A DNA stretch of 64,000 nt from Calothrix sp. C42_A2020_038 (GTDB lineage: Bacteria > Cyanobacteriota > Cyanobacteriia > Cyanobacteriales > Nostocaceae): NCBI GenBank assembly GCA_015272395.1, contig JACYLQ010000018.1, positions 1-64,000 of the forward strand. Direction: 5' to 3'. A model generated the notes under the pieces. It had not been told where the DNA came from. It saw only the letters and a program-made list of their open reading frames with translations, and ran no database searches. Positions 18,668-28,183 of this stretch are shown here, one piece after another (positions within the stretch are counted from its first letter, which is position 1; each line of letters starts with the position of its first letter). The translations under genes and the position numbers were made by a program.

Positions 18668-18684
18668 GTGATGATACAATACGC

Positions 18685-18721
18685 AAAGATTCGCAACTTC
18701 TCCTAGAAGTTGCGAATCTTT
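18685..18721. terminator. Perfect 17-bp terminator hairpin
   Basis: AAAGATTCGCAACTTCT pairs perfectly with its complement across the 3-base loop CCT. It lies between two convergent genes and carries A/T ends on both strands, so it can serve both. Confidence 0.85.
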
Positions 18722-18730
18722 AATATAACA

Positions 18731-18982
18731 TTAGCCAATAACAATACTCTGACCAGCGCTAGATGCGGTTTCTTGGAATTTAAACAGTGAAGCAGTGTAG
18801 CTACCATTTGGACCAGCAAATGTTTGTTGCCCTACGGTCAAGGTTTTTTGATAGAAACTATTATTGGCATCTGACGCAAAACCTTTGACATCGCCAATAA
18901 TTAGAGACAATCCACCAGCTAAATTATCAAGTTCATCCAGGGATAATTCAATAGCGTAAATGTTGTTAGTTTCGTTAGACAT
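18731..18982 (-). CDS. Double-glycine leader peptide (putative RiPP/bacteriocin precursor)
   Basis: 83 residues. The N-terminus ends in the leader motif LSLDELDNLAGG (residues 13-24), the classic double-glycine cleavage site for C39 peptidase-transporters. The remaining 59 residues (LSLIIGDVKGFASD...) are rich in Ser, Thr, Gly and Ala and have no cysteine, which argues against a lanthipeptide or thiopeptide core. No modifying enzyme, peptidase or transporter lies nearby, so it is an orphan precursor. A secreted, non-antibiotic peptide is an alternative. The call rests on the leader motif. Confidence 0.65.
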   Translation of the reverse strand: MSNETNNIYAIELSLDELDNLAGGLSLIIGDVKGFASDANNSFYQKTLTVGQQTFAGPNGSYTASLFKFQETASSAGQSIVIG

Positions 18983-19301
18983 GATAGTTATTCCTTAGTA
19001 TATTTAGCGACTTAAATGTAATGTGCTTAGAAATGTGTTTTTGAAACATAGCAGTGTTGAAACTGCGTTTGTTTCTGTTTCATGTGTACATAATAAAAAT
19101 TCTGCTCTTGCTTGAACATCGGAAAAAAGTTTGGATTGCAACGTGGGAGTTTCTCGACCGAGAGTCATACTAAAGTTGGATAATCGCAACTCACGGTGCG
19201 TGGCAATATATGATGCCAAGACTTTTGTGTTCCTGGGAGTACATCTTGCATATACTAAATAAGATGGACAAGATTAATTTTTATTAAGCAGGGGGTAACT
19301 G
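18983..19301. other. Intergenic region between divergent genes
   Basis: About 320 bases separating the leader-peptide gene from glgA. An open frame at 19004-19219 (minus) has no ribosome site and is not believed. Both promoters should lie here. Confidence 0.4.
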
Positions 19302-20780
19302 ATGTACATCGTACAAATAGCCTCGGAGTGCGCTCCTGTCATCAAGGCAGGTGGTTTAGGTGATGTGGTGTACGGATTAAGTAGAGAGTTGGAAATCAAG
19401 GGGCATTGCGTCGAATTGATTCTTCCCATGTATGATTGTATGCGGTATGACCATATATGGGGATTGCACGATGCTTACCGTGATTTGTGGGTGCCTTGGT
19501 ATGGTGGACAGATTCACTGTTCTGTATACTGCGGTTGGGTGCATGGGCGCCTTTGTTTCTTTATTGAACCACATTCACAAGATAATTTCTTTCATCGTGG
19601 GTGCTATTACGGGTGCAATGATGACAATATGCGCTTTGCTTTCTTTAGTAAAGCTGCTTTGCAGTTTTTACAGCAAAGTAATAAGTGTCCTGATGTTATC
19701 CACTGTCACGATTGGCAAACTGGTTTAGTTCCAGTACTGTTATTCGAGATATATAAGCATAACGGTATGGAGTTTCAGCGTGTTTGCTACACTATCCACA
19801 ATTTCAAGCATCAAGGAATATGCGGTAACGAGGTTTTACAGGCAACAGGTTTAAACCGTCCTGAATATTACTTCCAGTACGATAAGCTCCGAGATAACTT
19901 TAATCCGTTTGCGTTAAACATGATGAAAGCGGGTATTGTTTACTCGAATGCTGTCACCACTGTTTCACCGCATCATGCTTGGGAAGCACAACACACAGAT
20001 ATTAGCTGTGGACTGGGACATACTTTATACTTACACCGTGATAAATTTCAAGGAGTTCTCAACGGTATTGATTTTGAATTTTGGAACCCAGAAGTTGATA
20101 AGTATATCCCTTACAACTACACCACAGAAGATTTTGAACAAAAACAGTATAATAAGAAAGCTTTACGCGAACGCTTAAAATTAGATGATACCGAAAAGCC
20201 CCTAGTTGCATACATTGGGCGCCTTGATGGTCAAAAAGGTGTGCATTTGGTTCATCATGGAATGTACTATGCACTTGAGCGTGGCGCCCAATTTGTTTTG
20301 TTAGGTGCTGCAACTGAACCCAGCATCAACAGTTGGTTTACCCATGAGAAAAAGTTTCTTGATAGTAATCCTGATGTGCATATCGAATTAGGATTCAATG
20401 AAGAATTATCGCACCTCATATATGCAGGCGCCGATATGATTATTGTTCCTAGTAACTATGAACCCTGTGGATTAACTCAAATTATTGGTCTGAAATATGG
20501 TACCGTTCCTATTGTTCGAGGAGTTGGCGGATTAGTAAATACTGTATTCGACTGGGACTACGACCAAATACACCCACGGGAAACCCGCAACGGTTTTGTA
20601 TTCTTTGAATCGGATAACTATGCTTTAGAATCGGCAATGGGACGCGCGATGGATTTGTATAATATCAGTCCAAAACTATTCCGCGAGTTAGCGATTCAAG
20701 GTATGAAATACGATTATTCCTGGAACAACCCCAGTGATAAGTACATAGAAATTTACGACACAATCCGCCATAAATGGTAG
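19302..20780 (+). CDS. glgA: Glycogen synthase (GT5)
   Basis: 492 residues. It transfers glucose from ADP-glucose to the non-reducing end of glycogen. The ADP-glucose motif KAGGLGDV begins at Lys15. The C-terminal GT-B domain has the NYEPCGLTQIIGLKYG segment with the catalytic glutamate. The length suits the shorter cyanobacterial GlgA2-type synthases. An AGGGGGT ribosome site precedes the ATG. Glycogen is the night-time carbon store, and the ROK glucokinase gene at 21965 works in the same sugar-phosphate pool. The gene is rich in GGCGCC sites. Confidence 0.95.
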   Translation: MYIVQIASECAPVIKAGGLGDVVYGLSRELEIKGHCVELILPMYDCMRYDHIWGLHDAYRDLWVPWYGGQIHCSVYCGWVHGRLCFFIEPHSQDNFFHRGCYYGCNDDNMRFAFFSKAALQFLQQSNKCPDVIHCHDWQTGLVPVLLFEIYKHNGMEFQRVCYTIHNFKHQGICGNEVLQATGLNRPEYYFQYDKLRDNFNPFALNMMKAGIVYSNAVTTVSPHHAWEAQHTDISCGLGHTLYLHRDKFQGVLNGIDFEFWNPEVDKYIPYNYTTEDFEQKQYNKKALRERLKLDDTEKPLVAYIGRLDGQKGVHLVHHGMYYALERGAQFVLLGAATEPSINSWFTHEKKFLDSNPDVHIELGFNEELSHLIYAGADMIIVPSNYEPCGLTQIIGLKYGTVPIVRGVGGLVNTVFDWDYDQIHPRETRNGFVFFESDNYALESAMGRAMDLYNISPKLFRELAIQGMKYDYSWNNPSDKYIEIYDTIRHKW

Positions 20781-20794
20781 TTTGATAGTAGTAG

Positions 20795-20826
20795 TGCTGG
20801 GTTAAAGCCCCTCCTTTAAACCAGCA
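20795..20826. terminator. Terminator between convergent genes
   Basis: TGCTGG(G)TTAAAG pairs with CTTTAA(A)CCAGCA around CCCCTC. It sits between the ends of glgA and the SDR gene. Confidence 0.6.
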
Positions 20827-20829
20827 TTG

Positions 20830-21831
20830 TTAGGCATTATCTTGATTAAGTAATCCAAATAATGCAGCAGTTCCGACAGCAAGTATTCCCCACTTCAAGC
20901 TTGGGTTTTTATCTAAGTTGTCTAGAAAACTTGGTATTGTTAATTTACCAAAATCACCTTCGATTTTGTTATACCCTTCAATTGGTTGGTACAAGTTGTC
21001 AGGTGCAGATTCTGATTTTAATTCATTTGTGCATTGTCCTGAAAAACCTATCGTTGCTAAGATTGTGTCTACTAATTCTGGCGAAAATCTCTGTAGAATA
21101 TCTAATATTCTACCAACATCCCCAGCAATAAAATCGCGCGTTGGATGTTCTGCTGCATAGAGAATTGCTTCCGCAACAACGCGCGGTTGGTAGTAAGGTG
21201 GTATTCCGGTTGGTTTTACTCCTAGCTTGGTACGAATCTTGTTGTAATAGGGTGTATTGATTACCGATGGCAAAATTGATGTGATGCTGACGGGTACTTG
21301 GTTATGTTGTAACTCAACACGCAAAGCTTCTAAAAAGCCTTCTAAACCATGCTTTGCTGTTGAATAAGGACTTTGCAACGGCAAGCTTCTTCTACCTTCC
21401 ATCGAAGAAACACAAATAATTGCTCCTCCCTGTTGTTTGAGATAAGGTAAAGCAACCATTACACCGTTGATTTGTCCCATTAATGTAACATCAACTACAC
21501 GTTTAAATTCATCGGGTGTAATATCTTCAAAACGAGCAATTACACCTGTAGCTGCTGCATTGACCCATGTATCAAGGCGCCCATATTGTGCGACAGTTTT
21601 CTCAACAAAGGTTTTAACTTGTTCGATATCGCTAACATCGGCAACAATATAATCTGCTTCACCCCCGAATAAATTAATTTCATCTACTAACGATTTTAGA
21701 CCCGCTTCCGAACGTGCCGACACCATTACCTTGGCACCTTTTTGCGCGAACATAAATGCTGTCAATCTGCCGATACCACTTGAGGCACCCATTACAGCAA
21801 CTACTTGTTGGTTAATTGGCTTAAGAAGCAT
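20830..21831 (-). CDS. SDR-family oxidoreductase with C-terminal hydrophobic tail
   Basis: 333 residues. The cofactor motif GASSGIG lies at about 15-21 and the catalytic YSTAK near 155-159, with Ser142-143 in CVSSMEG. The first 250 residues are a classical SDR. The C-terminal extension ends KWGILAVGTAALFGLL, one hydrophobic segment that may anchor the enzyme to a membrane. Substrate unknown; the family acts on many alcohols and ketones. No operon partner is apparent. Confidence 0.88.
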   Translation of the reverse strand: MLLKPINQQVVAVMGASSGIGRLTAFMFAQKGAKVMVSARSEAGLKSLVDEINLFGGEADYIVADVSDIEQVKTFVEKTVAQYGRLDTWVNAAATGVIARFEDITPDEFKRVVDVTLMGQINGVMVALPYLKQQGGAIICVSSMEGRRSLPLQSPYSTAKHGLEGFLEALRVELQHNQVPVSITSILPSVINTPYYNKIRTKLGVKPTGIPPYYQPRVVAEAILYAAEHPTRDFIAGDVGRILDILQRFSPELVDTILATIGFSGQCTNELKSESAPDNLYQPIEGYNKIEGDFGKLTIPSFLDNLDKNPSLKWGILAVGTAALFGLLNQDNA

Positions 21832-21964
21832 AATTAAGTTTATAATTATTTGACCTACTCTTAAGAGTGATAAATTTTATTAAAGATAGTTGCATCCTTC
21901 GACAGGTTGACAGTTAACTACGTCTAAGTGAAGAGTGATGATTTTGACTAAAGAAAACTCACAT

Positions 21965-22684
21965 TTATAAAGCTTCTAAATCTTTCCACAAGGCAATACC
22001 CCCCAGTAAACCATTCAGATTAGAAATGATTTTTATATTTTGGGCTAGGGGGAGTTTGACTAATTTGGCTTCTCCACCTCCTATATACAAAAAATCATAG
22101 TTAAACAACTTTTGTAGTGAGTTTATAGCTTTCTGTAATCTTTTATTCCATTTTTGCTCGCCAACTTTTTCTAATGCTGCGCGTCCTAATTGCTCTTCAT
22201 ATGTTTCACCTTTGCGGAAGCGATGGTGTGCCATTTCTAAATTGGGTACTAGTTTTCCATCTACAAACAACGCTGATCCAAACCCCGTACCCAGAGTGAT
22301 TACCAACTCTACACCTTGACCAGAAATGGCGCCTAAACCCTGCATATCAGCATCATTGATGACACGTGTGGCTTTTTGTAAGCGCTTTGATAATTCAGTT
22401 GCCAAATTATATCCAATCCAATCAGGATGTAAATTCGCGGCAGTTTCTATTACACCCATGCGAACAACACCAGGAAACCCAGCAGAAATTCTTTCAAACT
22501 CACCAACTGACATAACCAACTGTTTGATAGTATTCAAAACAGCTTCTGGAGTTGCAGGTTGTGGGGTATCCAAGCGTACACGCTCGCTCAGTGGGGCGCC
22601 GCTCTTGTCTAATACCATTACTTTTATACCACTACCACCTATATCTATTGATAGAGTACGAGCAGATGCATTTGTGTGAAGCAT
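21965..22684 (-). CDS. ppgK: ROK-family glucokinase, polyphosphate-glucokinase-like
   Basis: 239 residues, the compact size of PPGK rather than typical ROK sugar kinases. The phosphate motif SIDIGGSGIKV lies near 12-22, the ROK-like AGFPGVVR near 69-76, the catalytic aspartate is in VINDADMQGLGA, and LGTGFGSALF forms the second phosphate loop. The predicted reaction is phosphorylation of glucose from polyphosphate or ATP in the cytosol. There is no repressor HTH. It is divergent from the creatininase-family gene and close to glgA. Donor preference cannot be read from sequence. Confidence 0.85.
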   Translation of the reverse strand: MLHTNASARTLSIDIGGSGIKVMVLDKSGAPLSERVRLDTPQPATPEAVLNTIKQLVMSVGEFERISAGFPGVVRMGVIETAANLHPDWIGYNLATELSKRLQKATRVINDADMQGLGAISGQGVELVITLGTGFGSALFVDGKLVPNLEMAHHRFRKGETYEEQLGRAALEKVGEQKWNKRLQKAINSLQKLFNYDFLYIGGGEAKLVKLPLAQNIKIISNLNGLLGGIALWKDLEAL

Positions 22685-22767
22685 TATAATTTGTTCCCCT
22701 TGTTACATTGTTACTAATTTGCCTAACCCAGTTAAAATTTTAGTTAAGGCTTTACATGTGAGTTCTT

Positions 22768-23580
22768 ATGCACAGTTTTATTCCTCCTACTCGTTTTTTC
22801 CCATACTTAACTTGGACAGATATCGAAGCAATGCCCGATAAAGAAAATGTGGTAATCATTCAACCTGTAGGAGCTATTGAACAACATGGACCACATTTAC
22901 CATTAATAGTTGATGCCGCAATCGGAATGGGAGTATTAGGAAAAGCACTGGAAAAACTGGATTCTAATATCCCTGCTTATGCAATGCCATCCCTCTATTA
23001 CGGTAAATCAAACGAGCATTGGCATTTTCCAGGAACTATTACCTTGAGTACGGAAACACTCTCAGCCACCTTAATGGAAGTTGGTGATAGCTTATACCGC
23101 GCTGGTTTCAAGAAACTAGTACTAATGAATTCACACGGTGGACAACCACAAGTCATGCAGATGGTGGCAAGGGATTTACACGTTAAGTACAGTGATTTCA
23201 TTGTGTTTCCATTATTTACATGGCGGGTACCCCACATTTCCAAAGAATTAGTCACACCAAAAGAAGCACAATTAGGAATGCACGCAGGAGATTTGGAAAC
23301 CAGCATTATTTTGGCACTTTTGCCCGAACAAGTGAAAATGGAGCGCGCGGTAGCGGAGTATCCACCAGAACAATCTAATGACAGTCTACTCTCACCTGAA
23401 GGTAAACTACCTTTTGCATGGACAACGCGCGATTTAAGTAAAAGTGGTGTAATTGGGGATGCAACAACAGCAACCAAAGAAAAAGGTATACAAATTCTCG
23501 AATCAGTTTCTGACGGTTGGGTAATGGCAATCAAAGATATTTACGCTTTTCGTCAACCTCAACCGAAGATTAAAGTGTAA
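22768..23580 (+). CDS. Creatininase-family amidohydrolase
   Basis: 270 residues. Metal-binding residues of the family are visible: Glu and His in PVGAIEQHGPHLP (about 32-44), Asp in LIVDAAIG, His in MNSHGGQ (about 125-131) and Glu in MHAGDLETS (about 171-179). The family includes creatinine amidohydrolase, the riboflavin-pathway ArfB and the mycofactocin peptidase MftE. Which reaction applies here is not clear. Cyanobacteria widely carry one such gene. It has no linked pathway genes. Confidence 0.85.
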   Translation: MHSFIPPTRFFPYLTWTDIEAMPDKENVVIIQPVGAIEQHGPHLPLIVDAAIGMGVLGKALEKLDSNIPAYAMPSLYYGKSNEHWHFPGTITLSTETLSATLMEVGDSLYRAGFKKLVLMNSHGGQPQVMQMVARDLHVKYSDFIVFPLFTWRVPHISKELVTPKEAQLGMHAGDLETSIILALLPEQVKMERAVAEYPPEQSNDSLLSPEGKLPFAWTTRDLSKSGVIGDATTATKEKGIQILESVSDGWVMAIKDIYAFRQPQPKIKV

Positions 23581-23675
23581 GCACAAATGAACTATATTTT
23601 GCGATATTAGTTGATGTTGGCTACCACATTATGACAAACATAAATAAAGATAAAGATTGCTATCAAAATAAGCTC

Positions 23676-23740
23676 TCCTCACAATTTCCTCAAATTATCT
23701 TCATATAAACATAGTTATAAGGTAAACGGGTATCTAGATA
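23676..23740 (+). promoter_or_regulatory. Conserved promoter block with paired CCTCA boxes (usp)
   Basis: CCTCA boxes at 23677 and 23688 are exactly 11 bp apart, the spacing of OmpR-type regulator sites. They are followed by AAATTATCT and a TATAAAC hexamer, then AAGGTAAA. Almost the same 60 bases occur at 30468-30533, and the core occurs again at 32164-32186. It ends 12 bp before the usp start codon. Confidence 0.65.
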
Positions 23741-23751
23741 GGAGTTTTAAT

Positions 23752-24279
23752 ATGTTTGGCAAAATTATAGTTGCAATTGACAATTCTGAAATTAGCGACT
23801 TAGTTTTTGATAAAGCTGTATCATTAGCAAAAGCTGCTGCCGCACATCTAATGCTATTAAACGTTATCTCACCTTCAGATGAAGAGTACCCTTACCCTAT
23901 ATATATTTACCCTAATACTGTTGTTCCAAGTTTACATGAAGAAACTTTGAAAGAATATATGGGACAGTGGGAAGAATTAAAGCAAGAAAGGATCAATTTT
24001 CTGAGTAAACGTTGTCAGCAAGCAATTGATTTGGGCATAAATACAGAATATACACAGTCTTTTGGCAGTCCAGGTCGAATTATTTGCGAAATCGCTAGCA
24101 ATTGGAACGCTGATTTGATTATTGTTGGGCGCCGTGGTCGTACTGGACTAAGTGAGTTGTTTTTAGGTAGCGTTAGTAATTATGTTTTGCACCATGCTCC
24201 TTGCTCTGTTCTGACAATACAACAACCTATCAAAGCTAATACAGAAGAATCGCAAACAGTACATTTAAACTGTACTTAA
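23752..24279 (+). CDS. Universal stress protein (UspA family)
   Basis: 175 residues, one Usp domain. The ATP-binding signature GRRGRTG (126-132) followed by LGSVSNYV (138-145) marks the nucleotide-binding class. An insertion containing YPYPIYIYPN near 46-55 is extra to the minimal fold. TAGGAGT precedes the ATG. It is driven by the conserved CCTCA promoter block and lies 33 bp before the Acg-like gene, so the two probably form an operon. Role: a stress or dormancy factor; the precise function of Usp proteins varies. Confidence 0.92.
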   Translation: MFGKIIVAIDNSEISDLVFDKAVSLAKAAAAHLMLLNVISPSDEEYPYPIYIYPNTVVPSLHEETLKEYMGQWEELKQERINFLSKRCQQAIDLGINTEYTQSFGSPGRIICEIASNWNADLIIVGRRGRTGLSELFLGSVSNYVLHHAPCSVLTIQQPIKANTEESQTVHLNCT

Positions 24280-24312
24280 TATTTCTACAAGTTTTTGATG
24301 GAGGTTGTATAA

Positions 24313-25347
24313 ATGTTTCTCAAAGCCGATATTTGGAATGTTCAAGATACTGAATTTCCTACAACTGGGACACCAGAGGAAAAACTAAAATTTGTGCTTA
24401 ATTACGCAATTTTGGCGCCTTCGAGCCACAACACTCAACCTTGGCGATTCAAAATTGAATCAGGTAAGATATACTACTATGCAGACCGTACTCGTAGTTT
24501 ACCTGTTGCAGACCCAGATGGTCGAGAATTAATTATCAGTTGTGGTGCGGCACTTTTTAATTTGCGTATTGCATTGCACCACTTCGGTTATGCTAGTGAA
24601 ATTAAGACTTTCCCCGACTCCACAAATCCAGATTTACTAGCTTGTATTGAATTAGGTCATCCGATTCAAGAAACTACTGACGAAAAACTACTTTTCCAAG
24701 CAATTAAAGCAAGACATACAAACAGACACGATTATCAAAATTGGGATGTTCCAGAAACATTACTGAAATGGTTGCAAAAAGATGCAATATCTGAAGGCGC
24801 CACTTTACAAATTATCAAGGGTGATATCGCGCGCTCAAATGTTGCAGAGCTAGTTGCACAGGGTGATCACTTGCAAATGGCAGACCCTAATTTCCGCAAT
24901 GAACTGGCAGCTTGGATACGTCCCAGTACCAGCAAAAGCCAAGATGGTTTACCAATTTATACTCATGGTATAGATGAACATTTTGAATTTGCGACACCCC
25001 TATTTGCGTTTGTCTTACGAACTCTTGATATGGGTAACTCAGTTGCAGAGCGTAGCCGCAAACTACTAGAATGCTCACCTGTGATTGTAGTATTAAATAC
25101 TAAATTTGATACGTCTGCAAATTGGTTAGCAGTTGGACAAGCATTACAAAGGGTACTACTTAGGGCACAAACAGTTAAGCTATTTGCATCTTTCTTGAAC
25201 CAGCCAATTCAAATACCACAATTAAGAAGCCAACTTAGTAAGCTTCTGGGTGACAAAGGCTATCCACAAATTATGCTGCGTTTAGGGTTTGGACAGGAAG
25301 CAAAGCCAACACCGAGACGAACGGTTGATGAGGTTATGTCTAAGTAA
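24313..25347 (+). CDS. Acg-like nitroreductase-family protein
   Basis: 344 residues. The N-terminal half carries LNYAILAPSSHNTQPWRF (about 29-46), the FMN-site pattern of the nitroreductase superfamily. A second nitroreductase-like half follows, as in mycobacterial Acg (Rv2032). GGAGG precedes the ATG. Known Acg proteins bind FMN but are thought to store or sequester it rather than reduce nitro compounds, and they are induced by hypoxia. Here it follows a usp gene, the same pairing seen in the mycobacterial DosR regulon. It overlaps the convergent NACHT gene by 8 bp. Confidence 0.8.
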   Translation: MFLKADIWNVQDTEFPTTGTPEEKLKFVLNYAILAPSSHNTQPWRFKIESGKIYYYADRTRSLPVADPDGRELIISCGAALFNLRIALHHFGYASEIKTFPDSTNPDLLACIELGHPIQETTDEKLLFQAIKARHTNRHDYQNWDVPETLLKWLQKDAISEGATLQIIKGDIARSNVAELVAQGDHLQMADPNFRNELAAWIRPSTSKSQDGLPIYTHGIDEHFEFATPLFAFVLRTLDMGNSVAERSRKLLECSPVIVVLNTKFDTSANWLAVGQALQRVLLRAQTVKLFASFLNQPIQIPQLRSQLSKLLGDKGYPQIMLRLGFGQEAKPTPRRTVDEVMSK

Positions 25348-27652
25348 GTCCTTTGTCTTCAATTTCCTTAGTGGGTAATAATAAAGTTGCTTCAATTTCC
25401 TGCCTGATCACAGTTGTTACCTCACAATTGCTATTTAGACAATCAAGTAGTAATTGATTGGCATCATAGTAGCTTTGCAACGCTTGCTGTTGCTGTTGGC
25501 TAAACTGCCAGTGGTGGTTAGTGTTACGATAATTGATGATCGTCGTTTTTAACTGTTCAAACCAGGCTTTTGAGTGTGCTTGCCACCAAAGCTGAAATTT
25601 TTCTTGGTTTTGATTGGTATTTGGTAATTGCTCTCTAAGTTGTTGTAGGGCTTTATAAAATCCAGCATCAAGAACAATACCTAAAATGTTCGACAGAGCA
25701 TCTCTACAGGTGCATCCATAGGCAAAGTCCTGGCTACGGTCGATCGCACACTCCAGCAGTAGGTTATCTAACGCTGCATCCAGGAACATCCCCTGGTCGA
25801 GGGTGCAGGCTAGGGTAAAATGAGAAGCGATATGAGGAGTCCGGGCAAGGGCAAGGTAAAATGCACGGGCACTTGCTATCTTTGGTTGCTTAGAAATAGT
25901 AAGAGATTGTTGGCTTGCCCACATCAAAAATTCTTGTAGGTAAGGGTCTTGGGCAACTAGTGCATCAATATGTTGCTTCATCAACTGCATTAGCCTATCT
26001 GCATTCCTTAGCATCGCAGCGGTCAACAAAAAGATTTCCCGCCAGTGAGGATCAGTGATGTGACTAACTAATCCTCCCAAAGCTTGCTCCAATGCTTGTA
26101 GGTTATGGCTCGCAACGATTTTTCTAGCCGTGAAGTATTCCTGAAATGCTAGATAGGAGAAGGAGAAAATTCCTCGTGCCCGTTCTGTCAGTAGCCCATG
26201 TTGGGACTCTATTGCCCTCAGCACTGCCTCACTTTCTAGTTGCAGTTCCTCTGGTTCGGTGGGCATCTCAGGTAGATTACGAATATAATCACTAATGTAC
26301 TGCTCAATAACCCGTTGCTCAAAAAAGTATTGACCTTCCTTAAACGTTGCGGCTGCAATTTGACTCAGCAATTTGAGCTTTTGTGGTAGCAAAAATCCTC
26401 GATAAACATTATCTCGTTCAACGCCTCTGGCTTCATCCCATTTTCCCAAAAGAATATCTAGTCCTTGCTTATAAAACTCAGTCCGCTTAGTTGGAAATTT
26501 TTCCTGACCATGAAACACCCAACATGCAAGATGCAAAAACAGGGGTGTAATGATAAGTTGGCGAAATTGCCAGTTTTCAGGTAAGTCCAGCTTCTGAATA
26601 AACTTAACGGACTGTGCCTGCCCATCATAAGTGGTTGTCTTGGTGAATGCCACAAACCATTTGTTGGCAAACCCAATAATTTGTTCTTGGCTAAATGGGG
26701 CAATTTCCACATCGGTAAAGCCTCGGAGTGTGAGCTTTTGAGCCGCCGTTCTACAGGTGGCCACAAACCGATTTTTGTGATACTTGTCCGAAAATCTGCG
26801 AATTTCTCTTAATACAGCATTACTCTCTTGATTAAGAACTTCATCCATGCCATCCAGCAACAGTAAAACTCTACCTGCACCAAGTAGGGTTTCAATAATT
26901 GACGATTCTGAAATTCTGGACGTAGCAAACTCCTGAGAGATATAATTTAATAGGTTGAATTCACCGCGTCCTCGTGATTCTTCAGCAAAATTCCTTAGTA
27001 CAATGAAAATCGGAACTTGGTTTGCCGCAAAAGCGCCTCGGTTACACTGAATAGCAAGATGTTGCAAAAAAGTGGTTTTACCTACCCCAGGTTTACCCAA
27101 TACCCTCAGCTTAGAGTAAGTTTCGACTGCTTGCATACCAGGTATTTGTTTTTGCTCAATTTCACCTTTACCAAAGCGGTCAAATTCCTCTTGATTTAAG
27201 TTTTTCAGATCAGATATCTCTAACCACTGTTGACTTGCAATTTTCTCCAAAATATTGACATCAATGTATATGTCATCGATCGCAACCGGATGACCGATAT
27301 CTAACAACTGCAAGATACCACACTGATCTTGAATTTTTTCCTGACGTCGTAATCGTACTTGCTGCACCAATACATCAATATCTAAGACGGCATTCTGGGC
27401 AACTTCTCCGGGATCGCAAAATTCGCCAGGGGGACTAATCACGATATCCAACCAATTCAATTCCAGTATGGAACAAATTTCGAGAAATATATGACGCTCG
27501 ACCGGGCGCCCAGAGAAAAACCGCCAAATGGGCTGTCGAGTCTTTAAACCGACTTCCCACGCCAAATTTTCCTGAGTCCATCCCTTCCGAGCAAACGCTC
27601 TTTTAGCTTGTTGAATTCCAATGTTTGATGCTTGGAGTGACCGCTTGACCAT
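25340..27652 (-). CDS. NACHT-domain STAND NTPase with N-terminal HTH-like domain
   Basis: 770 residues from the ATG at 27652 (a TTG three codons upstream is possible). Residues 10-70 form a helix-turn-helix-like domain containing RKGWTQENLAWEVGL. The NACHT core has Walker A GKPGVGKTT (about 187-195) and Walker B VLLLLDGMDE. A helical C-terminal region follows FSYLAFQEYFTARK, without clear repeats such as TPR or WD40. Such proteins are frequent in Nostocales, and several bacterial NACHT proteins protect against phages. A defence role is therefore plausible but not shown. It interrupts the stress-gene island on the opposite strand. Confidence 0.85.
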   Translation of the reverse strand: MVKRSLQASNIGIQQAKRAFARKGWTQENLAWEVGLKTRQPIWRFFSGRPVERHIFLEICSILELNWLDIVISPPGEFCDPGEVAQNAVLDIDVLVQQVRLRRQEKIQDQCGILQLLDIGHPVAIDDIYIDVNILEKIASQQWLEISDLKNLNQEEFDRFGKGEIEQKQIPGMQAVETYSKLRVLGKPGVGKTTFLQHLAIQCNRGAFAANQVPIFIVLRNFAEESRGRGEFNLLNYISQEFATSRISESSIIETLLGAGRVLLLLDGMDEVLNQESNAVLREIRRFSDKYHKNRFVATCRTAAQKLTLRGFTDVEIAPFSQEQIIGFANKWFVAFTKTTTYDGQAQSVKFIQKLDLPENWQFRQLIITPLFLHLACWVFHGQEKFPTKRTEFYKQGLDILLGKWDEARGVERDNVYRGFLLPQKLKLLSQIAAATFKEGQYFFEQRVIEQYISDYIRNLPEMPTEPEELQLESEAVLRAIESQHGLLTERARGIFSFSYLAFQEYFTARKIVASHNLQALEQALGGLVSHITDPHWREIFLLTAAMLRNADRLMQLMKQHIDALVAQDPYLQEFLMWASQQSLTISKQPKIASARAFYLALARTPHIASHFTLACTLDQGMFLDAALDNLLLECAIDRSQDFAYGCTCRDALSNILGIVLDAGFYKALQQLREQLPNTNQNQEKFQLWWQAHSKAWFEQLKTTIINYRNTNHHWQFSQQQQQALQSYYDANQLLLDCLNSNCEVTTVIRQEIEATLLLPTKEIEDKGLT

Positions 27653-28183
27653 AACATACAAAACTTATGATGAAAACTGATAAATTGAATTGATATTAAA
27701 AGCATGTATTTTATAGTTTTTCTTATCTTATTAAAAAACCGCTCAATTAAAATCACACAAAAGTAATAGATTAATTTTTATTTCATACAAATCAAACCAT
27801 TAACAATTCAACCATACTGATAATTTGAGGTACAGGGAGAAAATCAATACTATGTATGAGTTGACGTTTTTAAATATTAAGCAATACTAAAATTTTCATA
27901 GTAATAATTGTTACATCGGAACCTCACTCAAAAGCTTGCAGATGAAAAGCAACTAAGTGAGTAGGTTACATATTTTTTCTATCATAAGGATTAGAATCCC
28001 CTCGGCGCCGATTCCAGGGGAGGGTCAAAGTTCCACTTCATTTCAACACCAGTGTATCTTTGGAATGTTTTAGTGGAAATTATACAAATAATACGTTTTC
28101 AAACACTTGCTAAAACATGATTTCTAACAGTGAAGTGTAATACTGCAAGAGTTAGCAGATTACAGAAAATAAGGTGAAATCAA
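27653..28183. other. Intergenic region before the fasciclin gene
   Basis: About 530 bases, mostly AT-rich. A hairpin with stem CCCCT/AGGGG around a GGCGCC site lies near 27990-28020. No gene was recognised. Confidence 0.4.

Noticed and set aside
19004-19219. 71-codon frame between the leader-peptide gene and glgA
   Set aside because: No ribosome site, no leader motif, composition not protein-like; considered as a second peptide precursor and dropped.
20059-20313. 84-codon frame antisense to glgA
   Set aside because: Shadow of the glycogen synthase coding sequence.
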